This document shows, in pieces, positions 39,315 to 50,916 of a DNA stretch of 64,000 nucleotides. The position numbers and the translations under genes were made by a program. Position 1 is the first letter of the stretch. Every line of letters begins with the position of its first letter. The DNA comes from Dugong dugon. Taxonomy: Eukaryota; Chordata; Mammalia; Sirenia; Dugongidae. Location of the stretch: assembly GCA_030035585.1 (NCBI GenBank), contig CM057468.1, positions 59,950,145 through 60,014,144 on the forward strand, given 5' to 3'. The notes beneath the pieces were generated by a model. It did not search any database. It saw only the letters and a list, made by a program, of their open reading frames with translations, and had not been told where the DNA came from.

Positions 39315-39485
39315 TGTCTGGCCTCTAGTAGGCTCTTAATGTGAGTTTGTTGAATAATTGAATGACGCCATGAATACATCTGCTTTGACACTACAAACTA
39401 AAGCTTACATTAGAAGCTATAGACTATTTCGAGTTTTTGCTGGATTCTAAATTTTAATTTTTCTTTGTGGATCAGATTTTTTAGA

Positions 39486-39712
39486 GCAGTGGTTCTCAAC
39501 TGGGGCCAACCCCCCACCCCTGGTAGACATTTGGCAATGTCTGGAGACAATTTTGTTGTCACAACTGGAATAGGTAATGGTGCTACTGGTATCTAGTAGA
39601 CAGAGGCCAGGGATGCTATTAGATATTCTAGAATGCACTGGACAGCCCCTTACCACAAAGTGTTATCTAGTTCACAATGGCAGTAGTGACATTGTTGAGA
39701 AGCCCTGGTCTA
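39486..39712 (+). mobile_element. MER20 DNA transposon (hAT-Charlie)
   Basis: Starts CAGTGGTTCTCAACTGGGGC, contains CATTTGGCAATGTCTGGAG and CCAGGGATGCT, and ends TTGTTGAGAAGCCCTGG. This is the full MER20 layout at about 225 bp. Confidence 0.85.
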
Positions 39713-39790
39713 AATATATAAAAGTTGTCAACCAAGCTACCAGGCTATAAAATAAAATCTGTTCCATCCACCTATCTTGACAAATATATC

Positions 39791-39945
39791 GGTGCAGTGG
39801 TTAAGAGCTATGGCTGCTAACCAAAAGGTCAGGAGTTTGAATCCACCGGCTGCTCCTTGGAAACCCTGTGGGACAATTCTACTCTGTCCTATAGGGTCAC
39901 TGTGAGTTGGAATCAACTCAACAAGAATGGGTTTGGTTTTTTTTG
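39791..39945 (+). mobile_element. AfroSINE
   Basis: GTGCAGTGGTTAAGAGCTATG head, TATAGGGTCACTGTGAGTTG tail and a GGGTTTGG-T-rich end. The first few head bases are lost. Confidence 0.85.
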
Positions 39946-40199
39946 GATCGTGATAACAACTTGGAAGGCAGGTTTTATATTCCAAGTTCTTGGATCCCTG
40001 TAATTCCAGAACAGTGTGGGAGCCTGTAAAAATGACTTGGAGCAATGTCTGACCTCCTTTAACTTCACGAGGAGGAAGGAAAATCAAGACCAATAGCCCA
40101 AGGCTGATTCCTGTGAGGTGGAGGTCAGGCAAGCTTCCTTTCTCCAACATCTTTACCAACTCTGACACCACCCATCTTTCCCACAGCACTCTCTACTCT

Positions 40200-40646
40200 G
40201 TTTGATAATTCATTGCAGTGGCCGTACAGAACTCACAGATCATACTCATGATTATGGCTTTTATTAGGGAAGTAACAGGTTACAATTCAGGCTCAGAAAT
40301 ACTCAGGATACAGTTCTCCATCAGGACAGCCTCCTCCCAGCCATGCTCACAGGCACACCTCTCCCTTCCCTAAGCTTCTCCTCAAAGGCACCCAGCTTTC
40401 TCTCTCCATGGGCCAGGAAGCCCACGTTGCTGTCTCCTCCTGCCAGGTCTCTGCTGCTGAGTCTTTCTGGCCACTGCTTCTCACTGTCTTCAGGGTTACA
40501 GCTTGCTCTCTCTCTCTGTCTCCTGCTTGCAGGAACTTCTCAGTGCAGGGATCCTGGGTCCAAAGGACATGCTCTCTGCTCCTGGCTGTTCTTCCTTGGT
40601 GGTGGTAGGTAGGATCCTCTTCTATAATCTGGAATGGGCTCTCTTT
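40200..40646 (-). repeat. possible LTR or unknown repeat, split by the L1
   Basis: Contains an antisense polyadenylation-like TTTTATTAGGGAAG near 40260 and a CT-rich body. Its continuation appears after the L1 at 48790-49250. No family assigned and no target duplication found. Confidence 0.3.
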
Positions 40647-41824
40647 TTTTATAATATTTTTTTTTATAGTACTTTAGGTGAAGGTTTACAGAACAAATAG
40701 TTTCTCATTAAACAGTCAGTACACATATTGTTTTATGACATTGGTTAACAACCCCACAACATGCCAACACTCTCCCTTCCTGACCTCTATTTTTTGGGTA
40801 AAAATATACATAGCCAAAGATACACCATTTCAAAAATTTCTACATGCATAGTTCAGTGACGTCGATTACATTCTTCCAGTTGTGCTGCTATTCTCACTTT
40901 AGATGAAGGTTTACAGAACACAATAGTTTTTCATTAAACACTTAGTACACATGTTGCCCTATGACAATGGTTAACAACCCCACTACATGTCAACACTGTC
41001 CTTACTCAACCTTGGGTTCCCTATCACCAGCTTTCCTGTCCCCTTCTGCCTTCTAGTCCTTGTCCCTGGACTGCTGTGCCTCATTAGTCCCATTTTGTTT
41101 TATAGGGCTGTCCAATCCCTGGCTGAATGGTGAACCTTGGGAGTGACTTCACCACTGAGCTAAAAGGGTGTCTGGGGGGGGTCATACTCTCGGGGTTTCT
41201 CCAGTCTCTTTCAGGCCAGTAAATCTGGTCTTCTTTATGTGTGTTAGAATTTTGTTCTACATCCTTCTCCAGCTCTGTCCAGAACCCTCTGTTGTGATCC
41301 CGGTCAGAGCAGTCAGTGGTGTAGCCGGGCACCATCTAGCTGTACTGGACTCAGTCTGGTGAAGGCTGTGGTAGCTGTGGTCCATTAGTCCTTTGGACTA
41401 ATCATTTCCTTGTATCCTGTTCTCTTCATTCTCCCTTGCTCCCGGAGGGGTGAGACCAGTGGACTATCTTAGATGGCTGCTCACAGGCTTTTAAGACCCC
41501 AGACACTACTCACTAAGGTAGAATGTAGAACGTTGTCTTTATAAACTGTGTTATGCCAACTGAGCTAGATGTTCCCTGAAACCAGGGTTCCCACAGCCCT
41601 CTGCCCAGCAATTCAGTCCCTCAGGGAGTTTGGATGTGTCTAGGGAGCTTCCATGACCTTTCTTTATACAAGTTGCGCTTGTTTCCCCAATATTGTGTAC
41701 TGTCTCACCCTTCACCAAAGATACCACTTATCTATTGCCTATTTAGTATTTCCCCCCACCCCTCACATCCCTAGTAACCAACAAAGATTTTTACTTTTTT
41801 ATGTGTAAACTTTTTCGTGAGTTT

Positions 41825-44800
41825 TTACAATAGAGGTCTCACACAATATTTGTCCTTTTGTGACTGATTTATTTCACTCAGCATAATGTCCTCCAGTTTC
41901 ATCCATGTTATGAGATGCTTCACAGATTCATCGTTATCCTTTATTGTTGCGTAATACTCCATTATGTGTATGTACCATAGTTTGTTTATCCATTCACCTG
42001 TGGGTTGGCATCTTGGTTGTTTCCATCTTTTGCTATTGTGAACAATGCTGCAATGAATATGGGTGTGCATATGTCTATTCATGTGACAGCTCTTATTTCT
42101 CTAGGATATATTCCTAGGAGTGGGATTGCTGGATTCTATGCTATTTCTATTTCTAGCTTTCTAAGGAAGTGCCATATCATTTTCCAAAATGGTTGTAGCA
42201 TTGTGCATTCCCACCAGCAGTGCATAAGAGTTCCAATCTCCCCGCGGCCCCTCCAACATTTGTTATTTCCAGTGTTTTTGATTCTTGCCAGTAGTGCTGG
42301 GGTGAGATGGTATCTCATTGTGGTTTTAATTTGCATTTCTCTAATGGCTAGTGATCCCAAGCATTCCCTCATGTGTCTGTTAGCTAATTAAATGTCTTCT
42401 TTGGTGAAGTGTCTGTTCATTTCCTCTGCCCATTTTTTAATTGGATTATTTGTCTTCTTGTTGTAGAGGTGTTGGATTTTCTTGTAGATTTTAGAGATTA
42501 GACATTTGTCTGACTTGTAATATCGAAAATTTTTTTCCCAGTCTGTAGGTTCTCTTTTTACTCTTTTGGTGAAATCTTTTGAAGAGCGTATGTGTTTGAT
42601 TTTTAGAAGATCCCAGTTAACTAGCTTATCTTCTGAGATTTGTGTGTTGAAGGTTATGGTTTGTATCCTGTTAATGCCTTGTATTAGGGCCTCTAGTGTT
42701 GGTCTTACTTTTTCTTCTATGAACTTCATAGTTTTTGGCTTTATATTTAGGTCTTTGATCCATTTTGAATTAGTGTTTGTATATGGTATGAGGTATGGGT
42801 CCTGTTTCATTTTTTTTGAAGATGGATATCCAGTTTTGCCAACACCATTTGTTAAAAAGACTGTCTTTTCTGCATCTGATGGTCTTTGGGCCCTTGTCAA
42901 AGATCAGGTGACTGTAGGTGGATGGATTTACATCTGGATTCTCAATTCTGTTGCATTGGTCAATGTATCTGTCATTGTACCAGTACCAGGCTGTTTTGAC
43001 TACTGTAGCCATATAGTAGGTTCTGGGGTCAGGTAGTGTGAGTCCTCCAACTTTCTTCTTCCTCTTCAATAGTGCTTTACTTATTCGGGGCTTCTTCCCT
43101 TTCCATATAAAGTTAATGATTAGTTTTCCATCTGTTTGAAGAATGTTGTTGGTATTTGGATCAGGATTGCATCGTATTTGTAAATTGCTTTGGGTAGAAC
43201 TGTCATTTTCACAATGTTGAGTCTATCTGTCCATGAGCATGGTATGTTTTTCCATTTATGTAGACGCCTTTGGGTTTCTTACAGTAGTGTTTTGTAGTTT
43301 TCTTTTGTATAGGTCTTTTACATCCCTGGTTAGATTTATTCCTAAGTATTTTATTTTTTTAGGGGCTATTATAGATGGTATTGTTTTCCTGATTTCCTTT
43401 TCGTCATTCTCTTTATTGGTGTATAGGAATCCAAAAGATTTTTGTATGTTTATCTTGTATCCTGCTACTCTGTTGAATCTTTTTATTAGTTCAAGTAGAT
43501 TTCCTGTGGCGTCTTTAAGGTTTTCTATGTATAGTATCGTATCATCCACAAACAGGGACAGTTTAACTTCTTCATTACCAATTTGGATGCCCTTTATTTC
43601 TTTTTCTTGCCTTATTGCTCTAGCTAGAACTTCCAGCACGATGTTAAATAGGAGTGGTGATAAAGGGCATTCTTGTCTTGTTCCTGTTCTAAAGGGGAAT
43701 GTTTTCAGCCTCTCTCCATTAAGAATGATGTTGGCTGATGGTTTTGCATAGATGCTCTTTATTATGTTGAGAAGTTTCCCTCCTATACCTATTTTATTGA
43801 GAGTTTTTATCAGGAATGGGTGTTGGACTTTGTCAAATGCCTTTTCTGCATCAATTGAGATGATCATGTGATTCTTTTCTTTCCTTTTATTTATGTGGTG
43901 GATTATGTTGATTGATCTTCTAATGTTGAACCATCCTTGCATACCTGGTATGAATCCTACTTGGGCGTGGTGTATTATTTTCTTGATATGATGCTGAATT
44001 CTATTGGCTAGAATTTTGGTGAGAATTTTTGCATCTATATTCGTGAGAGATATTGGTCCATAATTTTCTTTTTTTGTGGCATCTTTGCCTGGTTTTGGTA
44101 TCAGGGTTATGCTGGCTTCAGAGAATGAATTTGGAAGTGTTGCTTCCTTTTCTATGCTCAGAAATAGTTTGAGTAGTACTGGTACAAGCTCTTCTCTGAA
44201 TGTTTTGTAGAATTCTCCAGCGAAGCCATCTGGGCCAGGGCTGATTTTTGTTTGGAGTTTTTTTTATTACCTTTTCAATCTCTTGTTTTGTTATGGGTCT
44301 GTTTAGATTTTCAACATCACTTTGTTGTAGTTTGGGTAGGTAGTGTGTTTCTAGAAATTTATCAATTTCCTCTAGGTTTTCAAATTTGTTGGAGTATAGT
44401 TTTTCATAATATTCTGTTATAATCTTTTTTATTTCAGTTGGGTCTGTTGTAATGTCCCCCATTTCATTTCTTATGTGGGTTATTTGCGTCCTCTCCTGTT
44501 TTTCTTTTGTCAGTCTTGCCAATGGTTTGTCAATTTTGTTGATCCTTTCAAAGAACCAACTTTTGGTTTTGTTCTTTCCATTGTTTTTTTAGTCCTTATT
44601 TCATTTATTTCTGCTCTGATCTTTATTATTACCTTTCTTCTGGTGGCTGTGGGTTTTTTTTTCTTTTTTCTTTTTGCTGTTGTCTTTCTATTTGTTTCAG
44701 TTGTGTGGTTAATGTATTGATTTCGTCCCTTTCTTCTTTTTTGATGTGTGTATCTATTGCTATTTCGGAGGATTGTCTTTGCTGTGTCCCAAAGGTTTTG

Positions 44801-45653
44801 GTATGATGTGTTTTCATTCTCGTTTGATTCTAGGAATTTTTTATTCCACCTCTGATTTCTTCTATTACCAAGTGGTTTGTAAGCAGGATGTTATTCAGTT
44901 TCCATGTAACTGATTTTTTTTTCTTGCTCTTTCTGTTGTTAATTTCTACCTTGATGGTATTGTGGTCAGAGAAAATAGTTTGTATTATCTCATCGTTTTG
45001 GATCTTGTTGAGGATTGCTGTGTGGCCTAAGATGATGTGGTCTATTCTGGAGAATGTTCCATGTGCATTGGAAAAGAATGTGTACTTTGTAGCTGTTGGA
45101 TGGAGTGTTCTATATATGTCTATGAGGTCAAGTTGGCTGATTGTGCCCTTTAGGTCTTCTGTATCTTTGCTAAGTTTCTTTTTAGATGTTCTGTCCTTTA
45201 CTGAGAGTGGTGTGTTGAAGTCTCCTACTATTATTGTGAAACTGTCAGTTTCTCTTTTCAGTACTGTTAGAGTTTGTTTTATGTATTTTGGAGCCCTGTC
45301 ATTGTGTGCGTAGATGTTTATTATGGTTATGGCTTCATGATGGATCCTCCCCTTAATCATTATATAGTGTCCTTCTTTGTCTTTTATAGTGGTTTTGTTT
45401 TAAAGTCTATTTTATCTGAGATTAGTATTGCCACTCCTGCCCTTTTTTGGTGGTTGTTTGCTTGATATATTTTTTTCCACCTTTTGATTTTTAATAAATT
45501 TACATCTTTGTTTCTAAGGTGTGTCTTTTGTAGACAGTATATTGATGGTTCCTGTTTTTTTATCCATTCTGTCACTCTCCATCTCTTTATGGGTGCTTTG
45601 AGTCCATTTACATTCAGTGTAATTATTGATAGATGTGAGTTTATTGCTGTCAT
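41825..45653 (-). pseudogene. L1 ORF2 (endonuclease, reverse transcriptase, C-terminal domain), broken
   Basis: Spans about 1,276 codons, the normal length of L1 ORF2. It opens with MTAINSHLSIITLNVNGLKA, the endonuclease N-terminus. The reverse-transcriptase part at 43256-43942 holds [10 protein letters not shown] and a catalytic box read as FVDD (FADD in most L1s). The C-terminus near 41825-42080 has the usual MEYYATIKD and WMKLEDIMLSE motifs. At least six frames are needed to read it through, so it cannot make a full protein. Confidence 0.9.
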
Positions 45654-46081
45654 TTTGTAGTGCTTTTTTTTGTGGTGCTGACATTTTCTTTGTTCTTCTT
45701 AGTTTTCTGTGCTGAATTCCTTTTTTTTGTGAACTTTTTTCATTTCTTTTGTTTTTGTAGGTTTTGTTTTTAGTGAGACTTTATGTTTTTCCTCTTTATT
45801 TTTATGCGTATGTTTTTTAATTTTCTTTGTGGTTACTGTGAAATTTACCCTTATCTTTCTAAGCTTGAAGCAGTCTATTATTACTTGGTGTCGCCTTGCC
45901 ATCCTCTTCATTAGAAGGTTCTATACCTACACCGTTTATTCCCTCTTTTATTCTTCTGATGTTGTTGTCATTTACAGATTAACTGCTCTGATTCCCTGTT
46001 GTATTTCTTTCTGTTTTGGATAGTCCTTGAGAGTTCATTTCCTAGATTTGCATCTGGCTGGTACGATCCTTCATCCTGGAT

Positions 46082-47190
46082 TTAGCTTGTGAGCTGAAGT
46101 TGTTTATTCTCAGATTGAAGGACTCCATTTAATAATTCTTGTTGGTTTGGTTTGGTTTTTACATATTCCCTTAATTTCTCTTTATCTGGAAATGCCCTAA
46201 TTTCACTATCATATTTTAACGAGAGTTTTGCAGGATATATTATTTTTAGTTGGCAATTTTTTTCTTTCAAGGTTTTATAATGTCATCTCATTGCTTTCTT
46301 GCCTGCATAGTTTCTGCCCAATAATCTGAGCTTAGTCTTATTGTTTCTCCTCTGTATGTCACTTCTTGTTTTTCATGAGCTGCTCTCAGAATTCTTTGTC
46401 TGTGGTTTTGTGAGTGTGATTATGATATGCCTTGGTGATTTTCTTTTGGGGTCCTTCCTATATGGGGTTTGTTGAGCTTCTTGGATGGTCAGCTTTTCAT
46501 CTTTCATGATATTGGGGAAGTTTTTTGTCAGCAGTTCTTCAATGATCCTCTCTGTGTTTTCTGTTTTCTCCCCCTGTTCTGGAACTCCAATCACTCAAAA
46601 ATTTTTGCTTTTGATTGTATCCCACATAATTCTCAGGGTCTCTTCATTCTTCTTTGTTCTTTTTTCTGAGTTTTCCTCGAACAGAGTTGTATCCAAGTGT
46701 TTGTCTTCAATTCCAGTGATCCTGTCTTCCACTGTTTTAAATCTGCTCCTCAGCCCTTCTATGACACTGTCCATTTCTGAAATCTTGTTGTTTATCTTTT
46801 GGATTTCTAATTGTTGTTTTTGTATAATTTCTAGTTGTGAATGTATTTTGGCATTTTGTTCCTGCATTATTTTCCTGAATTATTCCATTTTTTTGTGTGT
46901 ATTTTCCATGAATTTGTCTGCCTTTTCCATGAATTTGTCTATTTTTTCCTCATTTATGTCTGCTTTTTGCTTTATCTCTTGGATAGTTCTGAGTATTAGA
47001 GATTTGAATTCCCTGTCAGGTAGTTCTAGTGACTTTTCTTCTACTGGGAAGTCATCTGGTGTTTTATTTTAGATGCCTACTGGAACCATTCTGTCCTGTT
47101 TTTGTAAATGTTTTGATATTGTCTGCTGTCTTAGGGGCATTCAGTAGTTATTTTTCTCATTTATTGATTGTAGATTTGTTTGTTCCATCC
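46082..47190 (-). pseudogene. L1 ORF1 (RNA-binding protein), broken
   Basis: Minus-strand pieces give a coiled-coil-like section (QEQNAKIHSQLEIIQKQQ, at 46595-46867). The RRM-like section MIGVPEQGEKTENTERII at 46373-46594 includes KKSPRH-type basic residues, and a C-terminal section follows at 46082-46270. Stops separate the pieces. The start near 47190 is estimated. Confidence 0.75.
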
Positions 47191-48772
47191 CTTTTTTTTT
47201 TTTTTTTAATTTGGCTATGTCTGAGCAGGCAGGCTGTGTGTTCTTTATTGTTTGCTCTTCTGTGGGCACGATACTTTTCACCTCCTTCTTCAATTGGCAG
47301 GGTCAGTTGCTCAGATATCGTACAACAGGGCAGGTCTAGCTGAAGAGGAGTTACTGGGATGGGTTGTTTGTGGCACTTACTACAGCCACCAGGGCAGGTC
47401 AGTAATCAATGAGGGCAGTTTCCAGTTGTCCATGCCTGTGCTGCTTGGTGGTGTGATGTTAAGGGCATGATGCAGGTAGGCAGGATAGAGGGGGGAGATT
47501 GTGATGTGTAGAGCTAAAATGGGTATGGGAGAGAGGAGAGAGGAACAGGGGCCAAAAACATGAAAACAAACAAAAAAGTGTTCTAGGGGAGCTTGCCATT
47601 GGAGTGGAGAGATGAGAGACTATGAAATGGAGAAAAACAAAAAGGGGAAGAAGCAGAAAGAAAAGAAAAGAATGAATAAATAAAAATTAGAAAGAAAAAA
47701 GAACAACAAAGCTCCCAGGGATCCCACCTGTGCAGCTAAGAGGTCTGGGGAGGTGGTTCTCAGGTATTGAAGTACAGCCTGGCTAGGAGGCGTAGAGGTG
47801 TCACTCAGCACCAGGAATTCAGGGGACAGGAAGAGAAGGAAGGTAAAGAGAGATGGGAAACTGTGTAATGAAGAAAAACAAAAAGGGAAAAAGAGGGAAA
47901 AGAAAACAAAACAAGTTAAAAAAAATAGCAAGAACCCCCCCCCCCCAAAAAAAAAACAGAAAAAAAACCCACGAATAAAGAAATGCCCTTAGGGATTGCT
48001 CTGCATGTCTGCGCAAGCGGAGGGGGTAGGTCCCAAGCCGCGCAGCATTGCCCAGCCACAACAGGCTCCCAACTCGAGAAAAGAAAAAGAAAACAAACAA
48101 TTCAAAACAAACAAAAAGCCCTGGGATCCTACCAGAGTGGCAGCAGGGACCGGGAAGTAGTTTCACGCTCGAGTGGAGCACCACAGCTCCTCAGAAATAA
48201 GCAAAGATGGCACACGGAGTCAGGTATTTGAGTGAAAGTAGGGGGAGGTGGTGAGAAGTAAGGAGGAAATCAAAAGAAGCAGAAAAAAGCAACACCAGCA
48301 GCGGACAAATGGCACCCTGGGAGTCGGCCAGCGTGGGCGGGTAGAATCCAAGCAGCTGGTGCTTCCCGGCGAAGAGACTGTGGCCGCAGGAAGCAGAGGA
48401 GGCCAAGTGGGGGTGAAGAAATAGGGAGTGGGAAAGTGTATATTGCCAGTCACCGGTTGTTCTGTCTCCTGCTGGAAGCTCCATGAAGCTGCTTTCTCAT
48501 AACCCCTATTTGCTGGTCTCTGATAGGAGTCCAAGATGGTGGGTCTGTGCTGTGTTAGCTGATAGGGTACCTCTGCATGTATGTCTCCTTGCTCTCTGTT
48601 CTCTTGTCAGTTTCTTATTCCATTCGGTGCTTGGCTGAGTTCTTTATCTCTTCATTTGATGTTTAGGGTTTCAGGATTGCTGTTTTCTCTGTTTGGCTTA
48701 GTTTTTTGGATCTTTGCTATGGCGGGATGGCATGGTACTTCTGCCTAGAGCATCATGTTGCCAGAAGTCCCT
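47191..48772 (-). repeat. L1 5' UTR
   Basis: About 1.6 kb upstream of ORF1, GC-richer toward its 5' end and with poly-purine tracts (47640-47710, 47870-47980) and a C-run at 47937-47946. Open frames here on either strand are not genes. It would carry the L1 promoter if intact. Confidence 0.75.
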
Positions 48773-48789
48773 GGAATTGGCTCTCTTTT

Positions 48790-49250
48790 AAGGCAAAACT
48801 GACCAGTCCCCTAAGTTAGCCACAATTACCCTATTGTTCAATCACCTGGGTGGGAGTTACAAGACCATGGTTAGAAAAGCCACAGTAATCAATCAAACCT
48901 CAGCGCCCCAGCCCATGGTCAGTCCTCCCATGAGGGATCTCACACACGTGTGTGGACATCACAGACTGCTTGTCCAAGCTCTGTCTACACGTCTAAAAAC
49001 AATCACTCTTGCCCACCTTGTTTGCATGCCTGTAGAGATCTGACCTCAGGAGAACCAGACTAGGAGGGGGCTCACACAGGCTCTGAAGTCAGGTTCAGGG
49101 GTGCTTTGGCACTGGATTCAGAGGTATCCAGAGCATTGCCTATGTTGTGGCAGGGGTCTTGGGTAGACGCTTCTTTTGGCTCAAGACTTGCTCTTAGGGT
49201 AACAGGCAGAACTGTTCCTCCCGGTCATGTAATCTCAAATTGAAAACTGA
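48790..49250 (-). repeat. continuation of the repeat interrupted by L1
   Basis: Resumes immediately after the L1 target duplication with AAGGCAAAACTGACCAGTCC. Probably the other half of the block at 40200-40646. Identity unknown. Confidence 0.3.
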
Positions 49251-50498
49251 GTTTTAACGTGGTAAGTTGAGGTCTGCTCAGATGCATAAGCATTTGTGAT
49301 TTCTATTAGTTATTTCTATTAATGCTGTTGTGAATTAGTTTAGTCTTTTGTTTTAAATAATAACTTGAAGCATTCACCATATAAGGGATTCCTTAAAGTT
49401 TCATAATTAAAGTTGAGAGAAGAGTAAAATTAAAGGCCCACATATTGTAAAGATCCAGTAGCACACTAATTCATAGACACTGACTCTGTAATAGGAAATG
49501 CTGTTATAATGATGACTTTTAATGATATACTAACTTGAGCTGCTTCTTCAACTTTTATCTGAAATTAGAATATTTAACTATTTCCTTTGTCATCCACAAA
49601 TTTATTGGTAGTTTATGAATAAATATTTATTAGTTAGAATGATCAATTTAAATTTTAACGATATAGAAGAAAAAGTCAACCCTTAATCAAATTTCCAAAA
49701 GTGAAAAAAGAATGATTATCTTGAGTTTTGATGTTGATCATAGAATATTTAAAAGAAAAATATTAGACTTTATAACACTGAATTATATTATGTTGAAGTC
49801 TGAAAACTCTTGAAATAAGAATTTTCAGGTTTAGATAAAACAGGCAGCAAGATATATTCTAGAGTCTAGTTTTTTTTTTTTAACAATTGTTTATTTTAAC
49901 TAGGTTTGTATACTTTATTTCTAGGAGAAAATTATTCCTTTACATCTAGGAAGCTCTAGTTTCTGTTCTCTATAAGAAATATTGAAACACTAAGAGAATC
50001 CAAAATGTGATCTTTCATTTAATTTCTTAAAAGACAGTAAAAGTGTGTGTGTGTGCATGAAAAAGAGTGAGGGTGGGAGAGAGAGAGGAGAGTTAGACAG
50101 AAACAACTTCAATCTGAAAGCAATTTTAAAGGATTAACATATTTTCAGGCAAATTTTCAATCTCCTTTAAAAATATGCTACCAGTAATTTTCTACCTTTT
50201 ATATGTCCTTCGTAAAATGGCCTTATTGTGTTTTTCATTAATATTTAGAAATGGCAATCACAGAAACTAAGCCTCCTAAACCAAATGGAATTAAGAACAC
50301 AAAAAGCTAACATCCATGGTGCCTATGAAACAAAAGGAAACATCCTGTGAATCATTTTGATACCAAGGAAATTGAGCAGGATGAAATAAAGTAGAAGGAG
50401 AAGTTGTTTCATTTTTCTTTTTTACATATTCATAGATTCATTTTAAAACATTATCTAAAATGTCATAGCATGATTTTACATCTAAAATTTGGTATAAT
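49251..50498. other. unannotated intronic stretch
   Basis: AT-rich, no named repeat. A short GT/GA simple repeat lies at 50044-50090. Confidence 0.4.
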
Positions 50499-50503
50499 CT
50501 TTG

Positions 50504-50889
50504 TGTCTTAGTTATCCAGTGCTGCTACAATAGAAATAACACAAGTGGACTGCTTTAACACACAGAAATTTATTATCTCACAGTTTAGGAGGCTAGAAGT
50601 CTGAATTCAGGGTGTAGGCTCTGGAGGAGGGTCCTTGTCTCTTCTGAACTGCTCCTGTGCGATCTTCATGTGGTTTGGCATCTCTCTTTCCCAACCTCTG
50701 CTTCTTAGCTTGCTTGTTTAATCTCTTTTATATTTTAAAAGAGATTGACTGAACATACACCTTACACCTGTTAATCTTACCTCATTAACATAACAAAGAC
50801 AACTCATTCTGAAATGGGAGTCTAACCACAGGCAAAAGAGGTTAAGAATTACAACACACATTTTGGGGAACACAATTCAATCCATAATA
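50504..50889 (-). mobile_element. solo LTR, ERVL/MaLR-like, abutting AGMO exon 3
   Basis: Antisense LTR of 386 bp (shorter than the 504-523 bp relatives), from TGTCTTAGTTATCC to AATCCATAATA, with 5-bp flanks CTTTG (50499-50503) and CCTTG (50890-50894). Only 27 bases separate its end from the first base of exon 3, so the usual branch-point zone of that acceptor is LTR sequence or target duplication. A branch-point-like CATAAT sits in the LTR, with A at about 50887. Confidence 0.88.
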
Positions 50890-50916
50890 CCTTGTTCCTG
50901 AATTTTATTTTTCTAG

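Larger units (their letters stand above)
40647..48772 (-). mobile_element. near full-length antisense L1 LINE (8.1 kb)
   Basis: Bounded by an imperfect 16-17 bp target duplication: GGAATGGGCTCTCTTT at 40631-40646 and GGAATTGGCTCTCTTTT at 48773-48789. On the minus strand the order is: 5' UTR of about 1.6 kb (48772-47190), ORF1 region (47190-46082), short spacer, ORF2 (45653-41825) and a 3' UTR with two tail modules, ending in a T-run on the + strand. Stops and frameshifts disrupt both ORFs, so it is inactive. It lies antisense in AGMO intron 2. Confidence 0.93.
31478..50916 (+). other. AGMO intron 2 (19.4 kb)
   Basis: Runs from donor GTAAAT to acceptor ATTTTTCTAG. About half is mobile DNA: AfroSINEs, L1 3' ends, a MER20, a near full-length antisense L1 and a solo LTR directly against exon 3. 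The unique part is concentrated at 33.4-37.4 kb. Confidence 0.85.

Noticed and set aside
46485..47072. 195-codon + strand frame
   Set aside because: Antisense shadow of the broken L1 ORF1 in the minus-strand L1.
47798..48534. GC-richer block with several open frames, first considered a CpG-island promoter or gene
   Set aside because: It is the 5' UTR of the antisense L1, bounded by that element's target duplication at 48773-48789.
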